A DNA stretch of 64,000 bases from Hyphomicrobiales bacterium 4NK60-0047b (GCA_040367435.1 BAABWY010000005.1:124001-188000); one strand, 5' to 3'; positions 10,245-19,399 are shown, numbered from the stretch's first letter. The notes: a model not told the origin generated them from the letters alone. Numbers and translations: made by a program.

Positions 10245-11750
10245 CTATTTCATTTTTAGGTGGTTGCGGAGGCCGAGGATGAACATGCCTATCAGTGAGA
10301 GATGCAAGACCAGTTGCAAGAGAGCGAGGAAGGTTACGTTGCTTTTTTCTGCAGCTTTTTGCCCTGCTTTACCAAGACTGCCGGTAATGATTTCATCGTC
10401 ATTTTCTAAATTAGAGAATAATCTAGATTGATCTTTGGAAACCGCTTTTGGTTTTCGGAAATATTTATGTTCTATCTGTACATAATTATCCAAACAGCTG
10501 TGCGCCCGTCCGACCTTGTCACTGTAGCCCTCGCTTAAGAAAAACAGAGCATTGTTTAATGAGATTGTTTTCGCGGCTTCAAAAGTTGTTAAAGTTTGTT
10601 CGTTTTGGCATTTACCCGCCATGAAGGCAGGCGAACTTGCTAGATAGATATAGCTAAAGCCATAAAGAACCGCGACCCAGCATATCACTGGTCTTGAAAG
10701 TGAGCGGCCAAAGTTTGAGCTAATTTCATAAGCGGCGCCAAAACAATATCGCAAAAACCCTGTAGGGAATTCTTTGATCTTATCTTTCATATGACGGCGC
10801 GCTCTTATTTCGCCGGCAAAAAAGGCCCGCTCTCTTTGTTGATCTCCCGCTTCATTTGCTAGAGTTCGTAGTGAGCGAAAGTTCAATTCATCATCACGAT
10901 TTCGGCGATAGTTTACTGCTTGCTTAATAGAATGTTTGACACGGTTCACTGCCCATTCCGTCCAGACCAAATCGTTAAAAAAGAATTTACGGCGACGGCG
11001 AGATTCTTTTTTTGTTGATCTCACGACATTTCGAATGCTTGGGCTGAAACAGCTTTTTTTCGGCGCTGGAAGAACTTCTACATTTGTTATGCGTGGAGTT
11101 TGCTCGAAGCTTGCATCTTTGAAGCTTGGCACCTGGTTGATGAACTTTGCGTCCGTTAGGGCAAATGTTTTAGCGGCGCTTATGGCTTCAAAATTTGAAG
11201 ATTTTAAAAACTTGCTGTTCTCAAAGGTTGCAAAGCTTGCAAACTCAGTTTGGTGGAAGCCTGCATAAGCTCTAAAGAGTGCGCCTTGAAACCAGGCTGC
11301 TTCTTCAAATTTTGCGTTGCTAAACCAGGCTGTTGCATGGAAATCTGCCTTATTAAAGAGAGCTATGCCTTTTAATTTTGCATGATCAAAGCGAACGTCA
11401 CCTGGGAAAATGAAATCTCTAAAATCGATATTTATTCCATGGACGGGAACTTTTTTCTCGTTTGCGTATTTTTCATCCAAACGGTGCTTGGCTTTGGCTT
11501 TATTTGTACAGCTATCACCGCTGATAAATTCAATATGTGAGAAATCAACACGGGCTCGATCTAACCAAGCTTGAGTGACTTCATTCAAGCCTCTGGTATG
11601 ATAGCAATTCTTTTCGAAATCAAATTCTGTGGTGATGTCCCATTTGCCCAATTTTATGAGCTTTTGCTTACGGCGGAGCAACCGAATAGCCCATATATTC
11701 CAGGCTGACTTGCCTTTTAGGTATAGATATATTGACTTTTGCTGGTTCAT
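10245..11750 (-). CDS. Pentapeptide-repeat protein with C-terminal membrane segments
   Basis: 501 aa, function unknown. Residues ~105-215 carry degenerate pentapeptide repeats (patterns such as ALFNKADF, AWFSNAKF, AWFQGALF, ATFENSKF) that should fold as a right-handed beta-helix. A very basic segment follows (STKKESRRRRKFFF), then a helical region (FRSLRTLANEAGDQQRERAFFAGEIRARRH) seen in other membrane-linked pentapeptide proteins. Two hydrophobic segments follow: around 345-365 (PVICWVAVLYGFSYIYLAS) and at the C-terminus (FLALLQLVLHLSLIGMFIL). The central soluble stretch contains two cysteines, possibly disulphide-forming if periplasmic. The gene is flanked by exact 63-bp direct repeats, so it may be a cassette acquired or moved by recombination. 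No partner gene. Confidence 0.75.
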   Translation of the reverse strand: MNQQKSIYLYLKGKSAWNIWAIRLLRRKQKLIKLGKWDITTEFDFEKNCYHTRGLNEVTQAWLDRARVDFSHIEFISGDSCTNKAKAKHRLDEKYANEKKVPVHGINIDFRDFIFPGDVRFDHAKLKGIALFNKADFHATAWFSNAKFEEAAWFQGALFRAYAGFHQTEFASFATFENSKFLKSSNFEAISAAKTFALTDAKFINQVPSFKDASFEQTPRITNVEVLPAPKKSCFSPSIRNVVRSTKKESRRRRKFFFNDLVWTEWAVNRVKHSIKQAVNYRRNRDDELNFRSLRTLANEAGDQQRERAFFAGEIRARRHMKDKIKEFPTGFLRYCFGAAYEISSNFGRSLSRPVICWVAVLYGFSYIYLASSPAFMAGKCQNEQTLTTFEAAKTISLNNALFFLSEGYSDKVGRAHSCLDNYVQIEHKYFRKPKAVSKDQSRLFSNLENDDEIITGSLGKAGQKAAEKSNVTFLALLQLVLHLSLIGMFILGLRNHLKMK

Positions 11751-11763
11751 TCTCTGCTCGGCC

Positions 11764-11929
11764 AGAGCATGTCACTTATTATTAAATTAAAGAACATGCT
11801 CAATCTTTTAGTTGAAGCGTGTCATTTTTTGCTTCAGATGCCCACAAAGCATCCGTTTTCTTTGCTTCAGATGCCCACAAAGCATCCGCAAAACCTAAAA
11901 CCGGTATCCACTTTTAGGTGACACGCTCT
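11764..11929. repeat. 166-bp element bounded by 12-bp inverted repeats, containing repeat copy C
   Basis: Outer ends AGAGCATGTCAC (11764-11775) and GTGACACGCTCT (11918-11929) are inverted repeats with one mismatch. Inside lie a second CATGCTC and a GCGTGTCA, then two hairpin units identical to copy B (11828-11890; GATGC-CCACAAA-GCATC twice, 33 bp apart). The tail is AACCGGTATCCACTTTT. That tail plus the GACACGCTCTAG end resembles, from memory, a palindromic intergenic repeat common in Rhizobiales; I could not verify this. No open reading frame of note. MITE-like architecture, but no target-site duplication is obvious. Confidence 0.6.
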
Positions 11930-12017
11930 AGTTCATTCGATTTTTTCGAATCACTTCATAATAGCAGATCACAGAGTCGTGAAAGTTAATTTGCATTAAC
12001 ATTCTTAAGAAAAAATA

Positions 12018-12422
12018 TTAATTTTTAGGAGGAGAGGGGCGCGAAAATAAAAAAGCACACACGCAGATCAAAACAACGATCTGGATGAGTATGATATATA
12101 GAGGAACATCTAGTAGATAGCTAATTAATAAAGCCGCTCCCATTGATATGGCTGCCATGAATTTGGCCTTGTACGATATGGCACCGTGGCGCTGCCAATT
12201 TTTAATTGGCGGGCTTAATTTGGGGTGTGTCATTAGCCAATTGTGCAATTTTTCAGAACTTTGAGAAAAACAAAATGCAGCCAATAATAAAAATGGGGTT
12301 GTGGGTAAAAGGGGTAAGGGAATGCCGATAAGCCCCAAGAGAAGAGCAATGCCCCCTGCTATTGCCCAAAGAGTACGCCGAAAATGACGTTTGTTTTTCA
12401 ACTTCACTCCTCTTTTCAACAT
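12018..12422 (-). CDS. DUF454 (YbaN-like) inner-membrane protein
   Basis: 134 aa. Hydrophobic helices at ~15-50 (TLWAIAGGIALLLGLIGIPLPLLPTTPF) and ~90-125, with the family hallmark LPLLPTTPFLLLAAFCFS followed by S-x-x-LHNWLMTHPKLSPPIKNWQ. Family function is unknown; members are small cytoplasmic-membrane proteins. It lies 70 bp downstream of the SDR gene start region on the same strand, with no evident operon partner of related function. Confidence 0.85.
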   Translation of the reverse strand: MLKRGVKLKNKRHFRRTLWAIAGGIALLLGLIGIPLPLLPTTPFLLLAAFCFSQSSEKLHNWLMTHPKLSPPIKNWQRHGAISYKAKFMAAISMGAALLISYLLDVPLYIILIQIVVLICVCAFLFSRPSPPKN

Positions 12423-12491
12423 GGGGGTTGTTCTTTCAATCTTAATTGCGTTCAGTTCTTTAATTCTGCCTATTACCCAGGTTGTGAGACC

Positions 12492-13154
12492 TTACCAGGG
12501 CAACTCATAACCTTCTGCATGCCAAAATGACCCAGTTTGCTCAATTGTTAGTGTGTCCATACGCTCAATGAGCCCCTTTGCAGAAACATCTGGTGGTGTT
12601 GGGCCTGCAAAATTCACCATCTCAGTTGCGACATATCCTGGATGAAGAAGAAATAGCGCGATGCCGCGTGGCTCTAAGTCAATAGACAAATTTTTCCCAG
12701 CCATATTCACGGCTGCTTTAGAGATACGGTAGCCATAATTTCCACCGCCGCCATTATCTGTCATGGACCCAACGCGAGAACTGATGATGCCAACCTTACT
12801 TCCTCTGGCCATGAGTTGAGAAAGAAGATGGGTAACACGTAATGGCCCTAATGTGTTGACCTCAAACTGACGGCGCATTTGATCATAGTTCATGTCCAAC
12901 ATATCTTCAGATGTGAGAATGCCTGAATTATTAATAAGAACATCAACAGTAATATCGCCTAAGTCTCGTTTGAACTTTAGAACTTTGTCATCATCGGTTA
13001 CATCAACATCGGTGCGAACGTCAACATCAAGAGCGTCTAAGCTTTCTGAGCTTTTACGGACGGCCGCTATGACAGTGTCACCGCGTTCTTTATAAATTTT
13101 AGCCAATTCCAGACCAATGCCACGATTGGCACCTGTGATAACAATGTTTGCCAT
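12492..13154 (-). CDS. Short-chain dehydrogenase/reductase
   Basis: 220 aa, classical SDR. The NAD(P)-binding motif is TGANRGIG at residues 7-14, with NNSGIL at the beta4 position. The catalytic Ser lies in the GIISSRVGS stretch and the catalytic Y-x3-K is in YRISKAAVNM. The sequence style (GANRGIGLELAKIY, LHPGYVATEM) resembles the CsgA/C-factor-like subgroup of small SDRs. Substrate not predictable. A monocistronic gene by spacing. Confidence 0.85.
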   Translation of the reverse strand: MANIVITGANRGIGLELAKIYKERGDTVIAAVRKSSESLDALDVDVRTDVDVTDDDKVLKFKRDLGDITVDVLINNSGILTSEDMLDMNYDQMRRQFEVNTLGPLRVTHLLSQLMARGSKVGIISSRVGSMTDNGGGGNYGYRISKAAVNMAGKNLSIDLEPRGIALFLLHPGYVATEMVNFAGPTPPDVSAKGLIERMDTLTIEQTGSFWHAEGYELPW

Positions 13155-13316
13155 GGGAGGCCTTCTTTCTTGGTATTCTTATTATTCTTTATTTTATTCT
13201 TAAGTTGCATTCTTACTTTGCATAATTAATGGCAATAGCACAGTTAGGTCAGAAATTCACCTGCCACTCACTTGTGACAGGTGAATTAATTGTGATGTTT
13301 TAAGTCCTTTAAACTC

Positions 13317-14063
13317 TTAAAAAGTCGGGACGATTTTACTCAACTTCCAATCCATATCAACAAAGCTCATACCCGCGATGACATCTGCTTTTCTGGCTGT
13401 TGGAGATTTTGCTAAGCCCACTTCGAAATTAAACGGACCATTAAATGTGATACTTTTGATGTTGTTCAGGCCATATTGAGTTTTAGTTGATGAGCCTGAT
13501 TTTTTAGCGCTATTTTTATTTATCGTTTCCGATAAATCTTTTCCGTAAGTGCCTAGCGCATTTCCAACCAGCTCTTTACCACCAGGAATTTTACCGGCGA
13601 TTTCATTGGCCTTGTCTAAAAGGCCGCCAATTAGACCGCCACTGGAATTATCTCCATCGTTATTGCCTGCATTATTTTTTCCTAATTTTTGCACCAAACC
13701 ACCAATGCCTAAATCAGCTGTATTGATGTTGCCCCCTTGATTGGCCAACATGATAATGCCCTTTGGAGTGACATAAGCATCCAAGATTTTCTCAACTAAT
13801 TGAGGGGCGAATTCTCCAGCTAATTGGCCCATTAATGCACCCTCTATTCCTTGGCTTTTTGTTTGATTGCCAATTTCTTTTTTCACACGCTTGGTCACAG
13901 GCTCGCGAAGTGACGCGCGCACACTTTGCCAGGCAATTTTGTTTTGTAACTTAGATTCATCCTTTACCTTCACGCCATCGGCGATTTGATAAAGTGAGTA
14001 AGCTGGCCAGGCCATATAAAACCCGGCGGCCAAAATAATGGCGAATAAAATTATCTTTTTCAT
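13317..14063 (-). CDS. DUF2939-family exported/membrane-anchored protein
   Basis: 248 aa. It begins MKKIILFAIILAAGFYMAWPAYSLYQIADGVK, an N-terminal signal anchor followed by the A-x-P-x-x-x-L-Y-x-(I/L)-x-x-(A/G) stretch typical of DUF2939. The body has IAWQSVRASLREPVTKRV and Gly/Asn-rich low-complexity loops around residues 115-150 (NNAGNNDGDNSSGG). The C-terminal part (FNGPFNFEVGLAKSP...ADVIAGMSFVDMDWKLSKI) matches the conserved end of the family. Function unknown; expected on the periplasmic face of the inner membrane. Confidence 0.75.
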   Translation of the reverse strand: MKKIILFAIILAAGFYMAWPAYSLYQIADGVKVKDESKLQNKIAWQSVRASLREPVTKRVKKEIGNQTKSQGIEGALMGQLAGEFAPQLVEKILDAYVTPKGIIMLANQGGNINTADLGIGGLVQKLGKNNAGNNDGDNSSGGLIGGLLDKANEIAGKIPGGKELVGNALGTYGKDLSETINKNSAKKSGSSTKTQYGLNNIKSITFNGPFNFEVGLAKSPTARKADVIAGMSFVDMDWKLSKIVPTF

Positions 14064-14286
14064 TTTAAATCCCTCAACAAGTTTGTTTGACTTTTAATCA
14101 GAAGCCAAAAAGACACAAGTCATGTAATCATAAGCCACCCACTTTAATTGGTGATAGCGATTGTTTTATGACTTCACTATTTTGTCAATTTTATTCATCA
14201 TGATTACAATCTATTTTTAGCAATGATAAGCTTTTTATTTCTTATTTAATTCTCAGCAACTTACTCATCTAAGGGAGCACACCTCA

Positions 14287-15003
14287 ATGGTCGTTTTACA
14301 GAAATTTGGTCCTCATTTTGGTGTTCCGGACCCTAGTCCGTTTGTTATGAAGCTTGAGACTTATTTGCGCTTAGCGAATATTGATTACACCCCAGTGAAT
14401 GCTGATTTACGTAAAGCGCCCAAAGGGAAACTGCCCTGCATTGAAATGGACGGCAAGATCATTCCTGACAGTTATTTTGCTATAGAGGCATTGAAAGAAA
14501 AATTTGGTGATACGCTGGCTAGCGGTTTAACGGACCTTCAATTGGCGCAGCATCATATGCTTAGAGTGGGACTTGAGAACCATACTTATTTTATGTTGTT
14601 TCCTTATCGCTGGCTGCATCCTCAAAATGCACCCACAATGCAAAAAGCGTTTTTTGGTAAAATGGGCTTCCCAGGCAAATTGATTTTTAAAATCGTTCAG
14701 CGAGATATGCGCCGCACGGTTCATGGACAAGGCATGTTGCGTCATAGTTGGGAAGAGATCGACAGTATGATTGCTGTTGATATTAAAGCTCTTGAAACTT
14801 TGTTAGATGAGAAACCATTTTTTGGTGGTGATGAGCCGAAAGAAATTGATGCCACGACCTTTAGTTATGTAGCGAACATGCTGGTGCCAGAAATTGACAC
14901 GCCTTTTCGCAAGCTTGCTCTCGCCTCTCGTCCCTTGGTTGACTACAACAACCGCATGACAGAAAAAGTCTTTCCGGATTATAAAGGTACAATGATCATC
15001 TAA
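14287..15003 (+). CDS. Glutathione S-transferase-like protein (FAX/metaxin-type)
   Basis: 238 aa. The N-terminal thioredoxin-fold domain reads FGVPDPSPFVMKLETYLRLANIDY...KGKLPCIEMDGKIIPDSYFAIEAL, with the cis-Pro region (KLPCIE) and the acidic D-S pair that binds the glutathione gamma-glutamate. The alpha-helical C-terminal domain ends with FRKLALASRPLVDYNNRMTEKVFPDY. The overall pattern resembles the bacterial 'failed axon connections'/Tom37-metaxin-like GST branch rather than classical detoxifying GSTs. A leader with GGGAGC precedes the ATG. It is convergent with hisG. Confidence 0.8.
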   Translation: MVVLQKFGPHFGVPDPSPFVMKLETYLRLANIDYTPVNADLRKAPKGKLPCIEMDGKIIPDSYFAIEALKEKFGDTLASGLTDLQLAQHHMLRVGLENHTYFMLFPYRWLHPQNAPTMQKAFFGKMGFPGKLIFKIVQRDMRRTVHGQGMLRHSWEEIDSMIAVDIKALETLLDEKPFFGGDEPKEIDATTFSYVANMLVPEIDTPFRKLALASRPLVDYNNRMTEKVFPDYKGTMII

Positions 15004-15047
15004 AAACGAAAGCTGAATAATAGAGCTGCTAATTTAATGCAACTACT

Positions 15048-15755
15048 CTAAGAAGGCTCACTATTCAGTTTGGACATAATATCTAAGCGGATTTCGGCAG
15101 CCCCGCCGCTCCATTCAGCGGCTCGTGAGGCCACCAGGTTGGCTTCTGATTTTAGCATCAATCCATCGTCCAAAATACGAAGATGATTGGCCTCAAGAGT
15201 TTCACCCGTTGATGTGATATCTACAATCAGATCTGCTGTGCCGCCCATAGGTGTGCCTTCTGTTGCACCTAAGCTTTCAACAATTCTGTAGCCAGCAACA
15301 GCTTTTTTAGTGAAAAACTGACGGGTTAAATTCATATATTTGGTTGCCACTTTTAAGCGCCGTTTGTGACGCCTGCGGAATTCCATAGCCATTTCTTCCA
15401 GATCAGCCATGGTGTGAACATCTAACCAGCAATCAGGGACTGCGACGACAACATCGGCGAACCCAAAGCCAAGCCTTTTTAGAAACTCAACTTTTTGATC
15501 AACGCCAATAATATTTTCACGCACAAGATCTTCACCAGTGACGCCCATATGGATTTGACCGGTTTTCAATTGATAGGCAATTTCTGAAGCTGATAGATAA
15601 ACAATATCAACATCATCATAACCTTCGATTTCCCCCTGATAACCACGATCATGACCAATCTTTTGGAGGTTTAACCCTCTGGCTCTGAAGAAATTGGAAG
15701 TTTCTTCCATTAAGCGGCCTTTGGAGGGTACGGCGATTGTTAATGTTTCCGTCAT
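15048..15755 (-). CDS. hisG: ATP phosphoribosyltransferase, catalytic subunit (short form)
   Basis: 235 aa, the short HisG form lacking the C-terminal ACT-like regulatory domain, which therefore needs HisZ. It catalyses the first step of histidine synthesis, ATP + PRPP to phosphoribosyl-ATP. Visible motifs are IAVPSKGRL at the N-terminus, MGVTGEDLV, and the PRPP-binding loop region EGTPMGGTADLIVDITSTGETL. Its ATG overlaps the hisZ stop (ATGA), so translation is coupled. Last gene of hisS-hisZ-hisG. Confidence 0.97.
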   Translation of the reverse strand: MTETLTIAVPSKGRLMEETSNFFRARGLNLQKIGHDRGYQGEIEGYDDVDIVYLSASEIAYQLKTGQIHMGVTGEDLVRENIIGVDQKVEFLKRLGFGFADVVVAVPDCWLDVHTMADLEEMAMEFRRRHKRRLKVATKYMNLTRQFFTKKAVAGYRIVESLGATEGTPMGGTADLIVDITSTGETLEANHLRILDDGLMLKSEANLVASRAAEWSGGAAEIRLDIMSKLNSEPS

Positions 15756-16978
15756 AGCACGTCTCCATCAATTAAGGCTGCCAGCCGATCTAAATTTATT
15801 GCAGCACCGATAGCTGGAATGTTTTTTGGCAATCCAAGACTATGTAAGAGATGATCATAGCGGCCACCACCAGCGATGTGCCCTTCAGGTCCCATATTAT
15901 GTTTTTCAATTTGGAAAACGAAACCGGTGTAATATTCAAATTTGCGGCCGAACTCAGCCGTGAACTCTGCATTTCCTAAATCGATGTCAGCGCTTGATAA
16001 AAGTTCGATGCGTTTTTGATAACGATCAAGAGCTTTTGTTAGGTCGAGACCAGCTGTTTCAGCTAGATCTTGTAACCGGGCACCTACAGCTTTAGGCGGC
16101 GCTGAAATTTCTAAATATTTTTTGATGATGTCTATTTTTTCTGATTCAAGCGGCTCTGAAGTAAGGTCGGCAGCTTTTGCGATCAGTTGATTAGTGATTT
16201 CTTCTAAAGTGCGAGCGCCAATTAACGGAATGGCTTTGGCGGCTAAATATTCACCAACATGCTGTTCAGCTTCTTTTGGAGATTCATTTATGATTTTTTT
16301 CAATAAGCTGCGGAGCTCATTTTCATATTCTAAGTTATGAGGCTCGCTTAATTGCGTTAAGATATTTTGAAAATCTTCATGGCGCCAGAAATTTTCTGCA
16401 AGGCGTTTTCTCCAACGATCAGGCATGTCGATGGCATCAAGCAACGCGAAAAATAGTCCCAAATCGCCCATGCGGATAGTAAAATCTGTTGTGCCGACTT
16501 CCTTTAGTGCTTCTAATGTGAGCTTTAGAACTTCGACTTCTGCCTTTTCTTTTTCTTCTTTACCAAAAATTTCAATGCCAGCCTGACGAAACTCTCTTGT
16601 GTTTCCGTGCGCTGGTGCCGACTGACCGCTCTCTTCTTCAGAAGAGGCTGGTTCTTCATATGGGTAGCGAAATGTAGGTCCAGAATAGTAATAGCGGGCT
16701 TTTTCTGCCGTTTGGTCTTCACAGCGCTCAATATACACTCTTGCTGCTGGTACTGTTAAATCTGGGCGCAGACAAAGCTCATCGCCATTGATGTCAGAAA
16801 AAACATACGTTCTTCCGCGAATGGCTTCACCAATTTGCTGCAGGTAGACATCTGCCGGTTGCATGATGGCCGGATCAATATGCTCAAACCCGGCTTTTTC
16901 AAACGTATTTGAAACCTTGTCTTCAAGGGTTTTCATTGTGTTTAGATCTGGGATCGCGCTTGCTGACATATCGTTCAT
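15752..16978 (-). CDS. hisZ: ATP phosphoribosyltransferase regulatory subunit (HisZ)
   Basis: 408 aa HisRS paralogue that forms the hetero-octamer with short HisG and confers histidine feedback control; it has no aminoacylation role. Class II synthetase-like motifs remain: YYYSGPTFRYPYEE (motif 2-like), EFTAEFGRKFEYYTGFVFQIE and AGGGRYDHLLHSLG. An acidic stretch EEPASSEEESGQ (residues ~111-122) and a long charged central region make it somewhat longer than many HisZ. It starts 3 bp after the hisS stop and overlaps hisG by 4 bp. Confidence 0.93.
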   Translation of the reverse strand: MNDMSASAIPDLNTMKTLEDKVSNTFEKAGFEHIDPAIMQPADVYLQQIGEAIRGRTYVFSDINGDELCLRPDLTVPAARVYIERCEDQTAEKARYYYSGPTFRYPYEEPASSEEESGQSAPAHGNTREFRQAGIEIFGKEEKEKAEVEVLKLTLEALKEVGTTDFTIRMGDLGLFFALLDAIDMPDRWRKRLAENFWRHEDFQNILTQLSEPHNLEYENELRSLLKKIINESPKEAEQHVGEYLAAKAIPLIGARTLEEITNQLIAKAADLTSEPLESEKIDIIKKYLEISAPPKAVGARLQDLAETAGLDLTKALDRYQKRIELLSSADIDLGNAEFTAEFGRKFEYYTGFVFQIEKHNMGPEGHIAGGGRYDHLLHSLGLPKNIPAIGAAINLDRLAALIDGDVL

Positions 16979-16981
16979 GGG

Positions 16982-18505
16982 TTAGCCCGCCTCATTATTT
17001 CCAAGAGCTTTTTCTCTGGCTTCAAGCATCTCTTTGACTGTTGCAACCAACTCATCATTGCCAACTGTTTTTTGAGCGACACGTGCTTCGCGCCATTCTT
17101 TATTATCTTCGATTTCTTTCGACATCTCTGCACCAGCGTCCATATCTTTAATGGTCACTTTGCCTTCAGACCTTTCGTCTTCCCCCTGGATGACGACCAA
17201 GGAAGCGGCGCGTTTATCAGCGTATTTGAGTTGGGCGCGCATACCAGATGTGCCTAAATAAAGTTCTGACTTCACGCCTGCGCCCCGTAAATTTTGAACC
17301 ATGGCCTGATAATCACCTTTGTTTTCCTGGTCCATGACCAAGACGACAACGGGGCTCATTAATTTTTCATGCTCAAGTTTGCCCAGCGCTTCTAGAGCAG
17401 CGTAGGCGCGCGAGACGCCAATGGAAAAGCCCGTGGCTGGCACTTTTGTGCCTTTAAATCTTGCGACCAAACCGTCATAGCGACCACCGCCGCCTAATGA
17501 GCCGAAGCGAACCAATTGACCATCTTCATTTTTGTGCTCAAAGGTCAGCTCAGCTTCCATCACTGGACCGGTGTAATAATCAAGGCCGCGCACAATTGTT
17601 GGGTCAAAGCGTACACGGTCTGCTTTAAAACCACCTGCACTTAATAGATCATCAATATCTCTTAACTCTTTCAGCCCTTCCTGGCCAATTTCACTACTAG
17701 CCACCAAGCTTTCTAAATTACCAAGAACATCTGTACGCTGATCTGAGCTTGCTGCCAGGTACGCTAAAATTTGATCGATTTGTTTTGGCTCTAGCCCAGC
17801 GCCTTTAGTAAAGTCACCGCTCTCGTCTTTGCGCCCTTCACCCAGAAGCAACTGCACTCCTTCTTGGCCAAGACGTTCGAGTTTATCAATGGCCCTAAGA
17901 ACAGTGAGGCGCTGGAGTTCATTTTCCTCAGCGCTTGAATTAATGCCAGCACTTTCAAGGACGCCGTCCAAAATTTTGCGATTGTTCATGGTGATTTGAT
18001 AATCACCGCGCTTTAAACCTAAATGCTCTAAGCTATCTGCGCCTAACATGGCGAGTTCGGCGTCAGCCGCGACACTATCAGCGCCAACGCTATCAGCATC
18101 AAATTGAGTGAATTGACGAAAACGGCCTGGGCCTGGTTTTTCATTGCGCCAAACTGAGCCTGTTTGATAACGGCGAAATGGCTTTGGCAAGCCATCATAA
18201 TTGGCCGCGACAAATCTGGCGAGCGGCGCTGTTAAATCGTATCTTAGAGAGACCCAATCACCGTCCTCATCTTCTTCAAATGAGAAGACACCAGCGTTTG
18301 GCCGGTCTTGGTCTGGTAAGAATTTACCTAAGCAATCCGAATATTCAAATGCAGGTGTCTCTAGTGCCTCGAAACCATAGAGCTCATAGATCTCTTTGAG
18401 TTTGGCCAACATGTTATTCATCGCGCTGATTTCATTTGCGCGGATGTCTCGCATGCCTTTAGGCAGGCGGGGCTTTGGTCGAAAGGTTTTTTGCTTCTTA
18501 GCCAT
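16982..18505 (-). CDS. hisS: Histidyl-tRNA synthetase (alphaproteobacterial type)
   Basis: 507 aa, longer than the ~420-aa enterobacterial enzyme, as usual in this group. Motif 1 region KLKEIYELYGFEALETPAFE. Motif 2 region FRRYQTGSVWRNEKPGPGRFRQF shows the RNEKPGPGRFRQFTQFD form rather than ERPQxGRYRQF. HisA motif GLDYYTGPVMEAEL, GGGGRYDGL, motif 3 ATGFSIGVSRAYAAL. The C-terminal anticodon-binding domain follows. The divergent motif 2 matches the known alphaproteobacterial HisRS class that recognises tRNA-His without the extra G-1. First gene of the hisS-hisZ-hisG operon. Confidence 0.96.
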   Translation of the reverse strand: MAKKQKTFRPKPRLPKGMRDIRANEISAMNNMLAKLKEIYELYGFEALETPAFEYSDCLGKFLPDQDRPNAGVFSFEEDEDGDWVSLRYDLTAPLARFVAANYDGLPKPFRRYQTGSVWRNEKPGPGRFRQFTQFDADSVGADSVAADAELAMLGADSLEHLGLKRGDYQITMNNRKILDGVLESAGINSSAEENELQRLTVLRAIDKLERLGQEGVQLLLGEGRKDESGDFTKGAGLEPKQIDQILAYLAASSDQRTDVLGNLESLVASSEIGQEGLKELRDIDDLLSAGGFKADRVRFDPTIVRGLDYYTGPVMEAELTFEHKNEDGQLVRFGSLGGGGRYDGLVARFKGTKVPATGFSIGVSRAYAALEALGKLEHEKLMSPVVVLVMDQENKGDYQAMVQNLRGAGVKSELYLGTSGMRAQLKYADKRAASLVVIQGEDERSEGKVTIKDMDAGAEMSKEIEDNKEWREARVAQKTVGNDELVATVKEMLEAREKALGNNEAG

Positions 18506-18661
18506 TTGAATATCTGATGTATTTTTCTTTAAAAAGGTTGCTCGCGGTTCTACCTGATCTGCTGCTTTGGGGCAAGTGTTAAGGGGGTAAAGCGACCTAA
18601 ATAACGCGAGCTTTTTCTATTAACTCACCTTCAAACTTCTATTAACTCACTCTAACGTGGA

Positions 18662-19399
18662 TTAATCAGCCAAAACTTCAGCTATATGACGAACTTCTAA
18701 GTTATGGCCTTCTTTAGTTAATTTGCCGCCGATATTCATTAAACAGCCTAAATCTACCCCTGTTAACAGATCTATATTGGCGTTTTTAATGTGATTTACT
18801 TTGGTTTCAACCATCGCATTCGAGATTTCATCAAATTTCACAGAGAACAAACCTCCAAAACCGCAACATTCTTCGTTCGCTGCTAATTCAATGATTTCTG
18901 CATCTTTGATTGTGTTTAAAAGCTGAAAAGGTGCTGTAAGTTTCATCTCTCTGCGAGCTGAACAACTTTCATGGTAAGCGATTTTACCTTTAAATTCTGT
19001 GTTGACCTGTTTAAGATTTTTTTGATGGTAAAGGAAATCCGTGAGTTCGTAAGTGCGTGCACTTAAGCTTAGGGCCTTTTTATGCCACTTATCCGAAGTA
19101 TCTGATGGATCTTCAAACAGCGTTTTCACATGATGTTTTAGCATCCCAGCGCAAGATGCTGAAGGGACAACTACGGCTTCGCAATTTTGAAACGCCTCTA
19201 TCGTTACTTTGGCAATCTCTTTTGCCTCTTGTTTGCACCCAGAATTGTAAGCTGGCTGTCCACAACAGGTCTGTTTAGGGATAGTAACTTTGCAGCCTGA
19301 TTGCTCTAGTAGTTTCACAGCTGCAAAACCAACCTCTGGCCGTGTCAAATCTACTAAGCAGCTGACGAAAAGTCCGATATTACTAGATGATTTATTCAT
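18662..19399 (-). CDS. Cysteine-rich CCG-domain (LutA/YkgE-like) protein
   Basis: 245 aa. Two CCG-type domains: PKQTCCGQPAYNSGC near residues 40-55, and AANEECCGFGGLFSVKFDEIS near 190-210, with HESCSARRE in between. This is the layout of LutA/YkgE, the subunit of L-lactate-utilisation and related oxidoreductases that binds a non-cubane iron-sulfur cluster or heterodisulphide-type site. The expected partners LutB and LutC are not adjacent; the neighbours are hisS (same strand) and DUF3422 (divergent). Whether it acts with the distant glcDEF is unknown. Confidence 0.85.
   Translation of the reverse strand: MNKSSSNIGLFVSCLVDLTRPEVGFAAVKLLEQSGCKVTIPKQTCCGQPAYNSGCKQEAKEIAKVTIEAFQNCEAVVVPSASCAGMLKHHVKTLFEDPSDTSDKWHKKALSLSARTYELTDFLYHQKNLKQVNTEFKGKIAYHESCSARREMKLTAPFQLLNTIKDAEIIELAANEECCGFGGLFSVKFDEISNAMVETKVNHIKNANIDLLTGVDLGCLMNIGGKLTKEGHNLEVRHIAEVLAD

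Noticed and set aside
10175-11890. Possible CRISPR array from the 33-bp repeats
   Set aside because: Only two or three adjacent units per locus, no unique spacers between them, and no cas genes.
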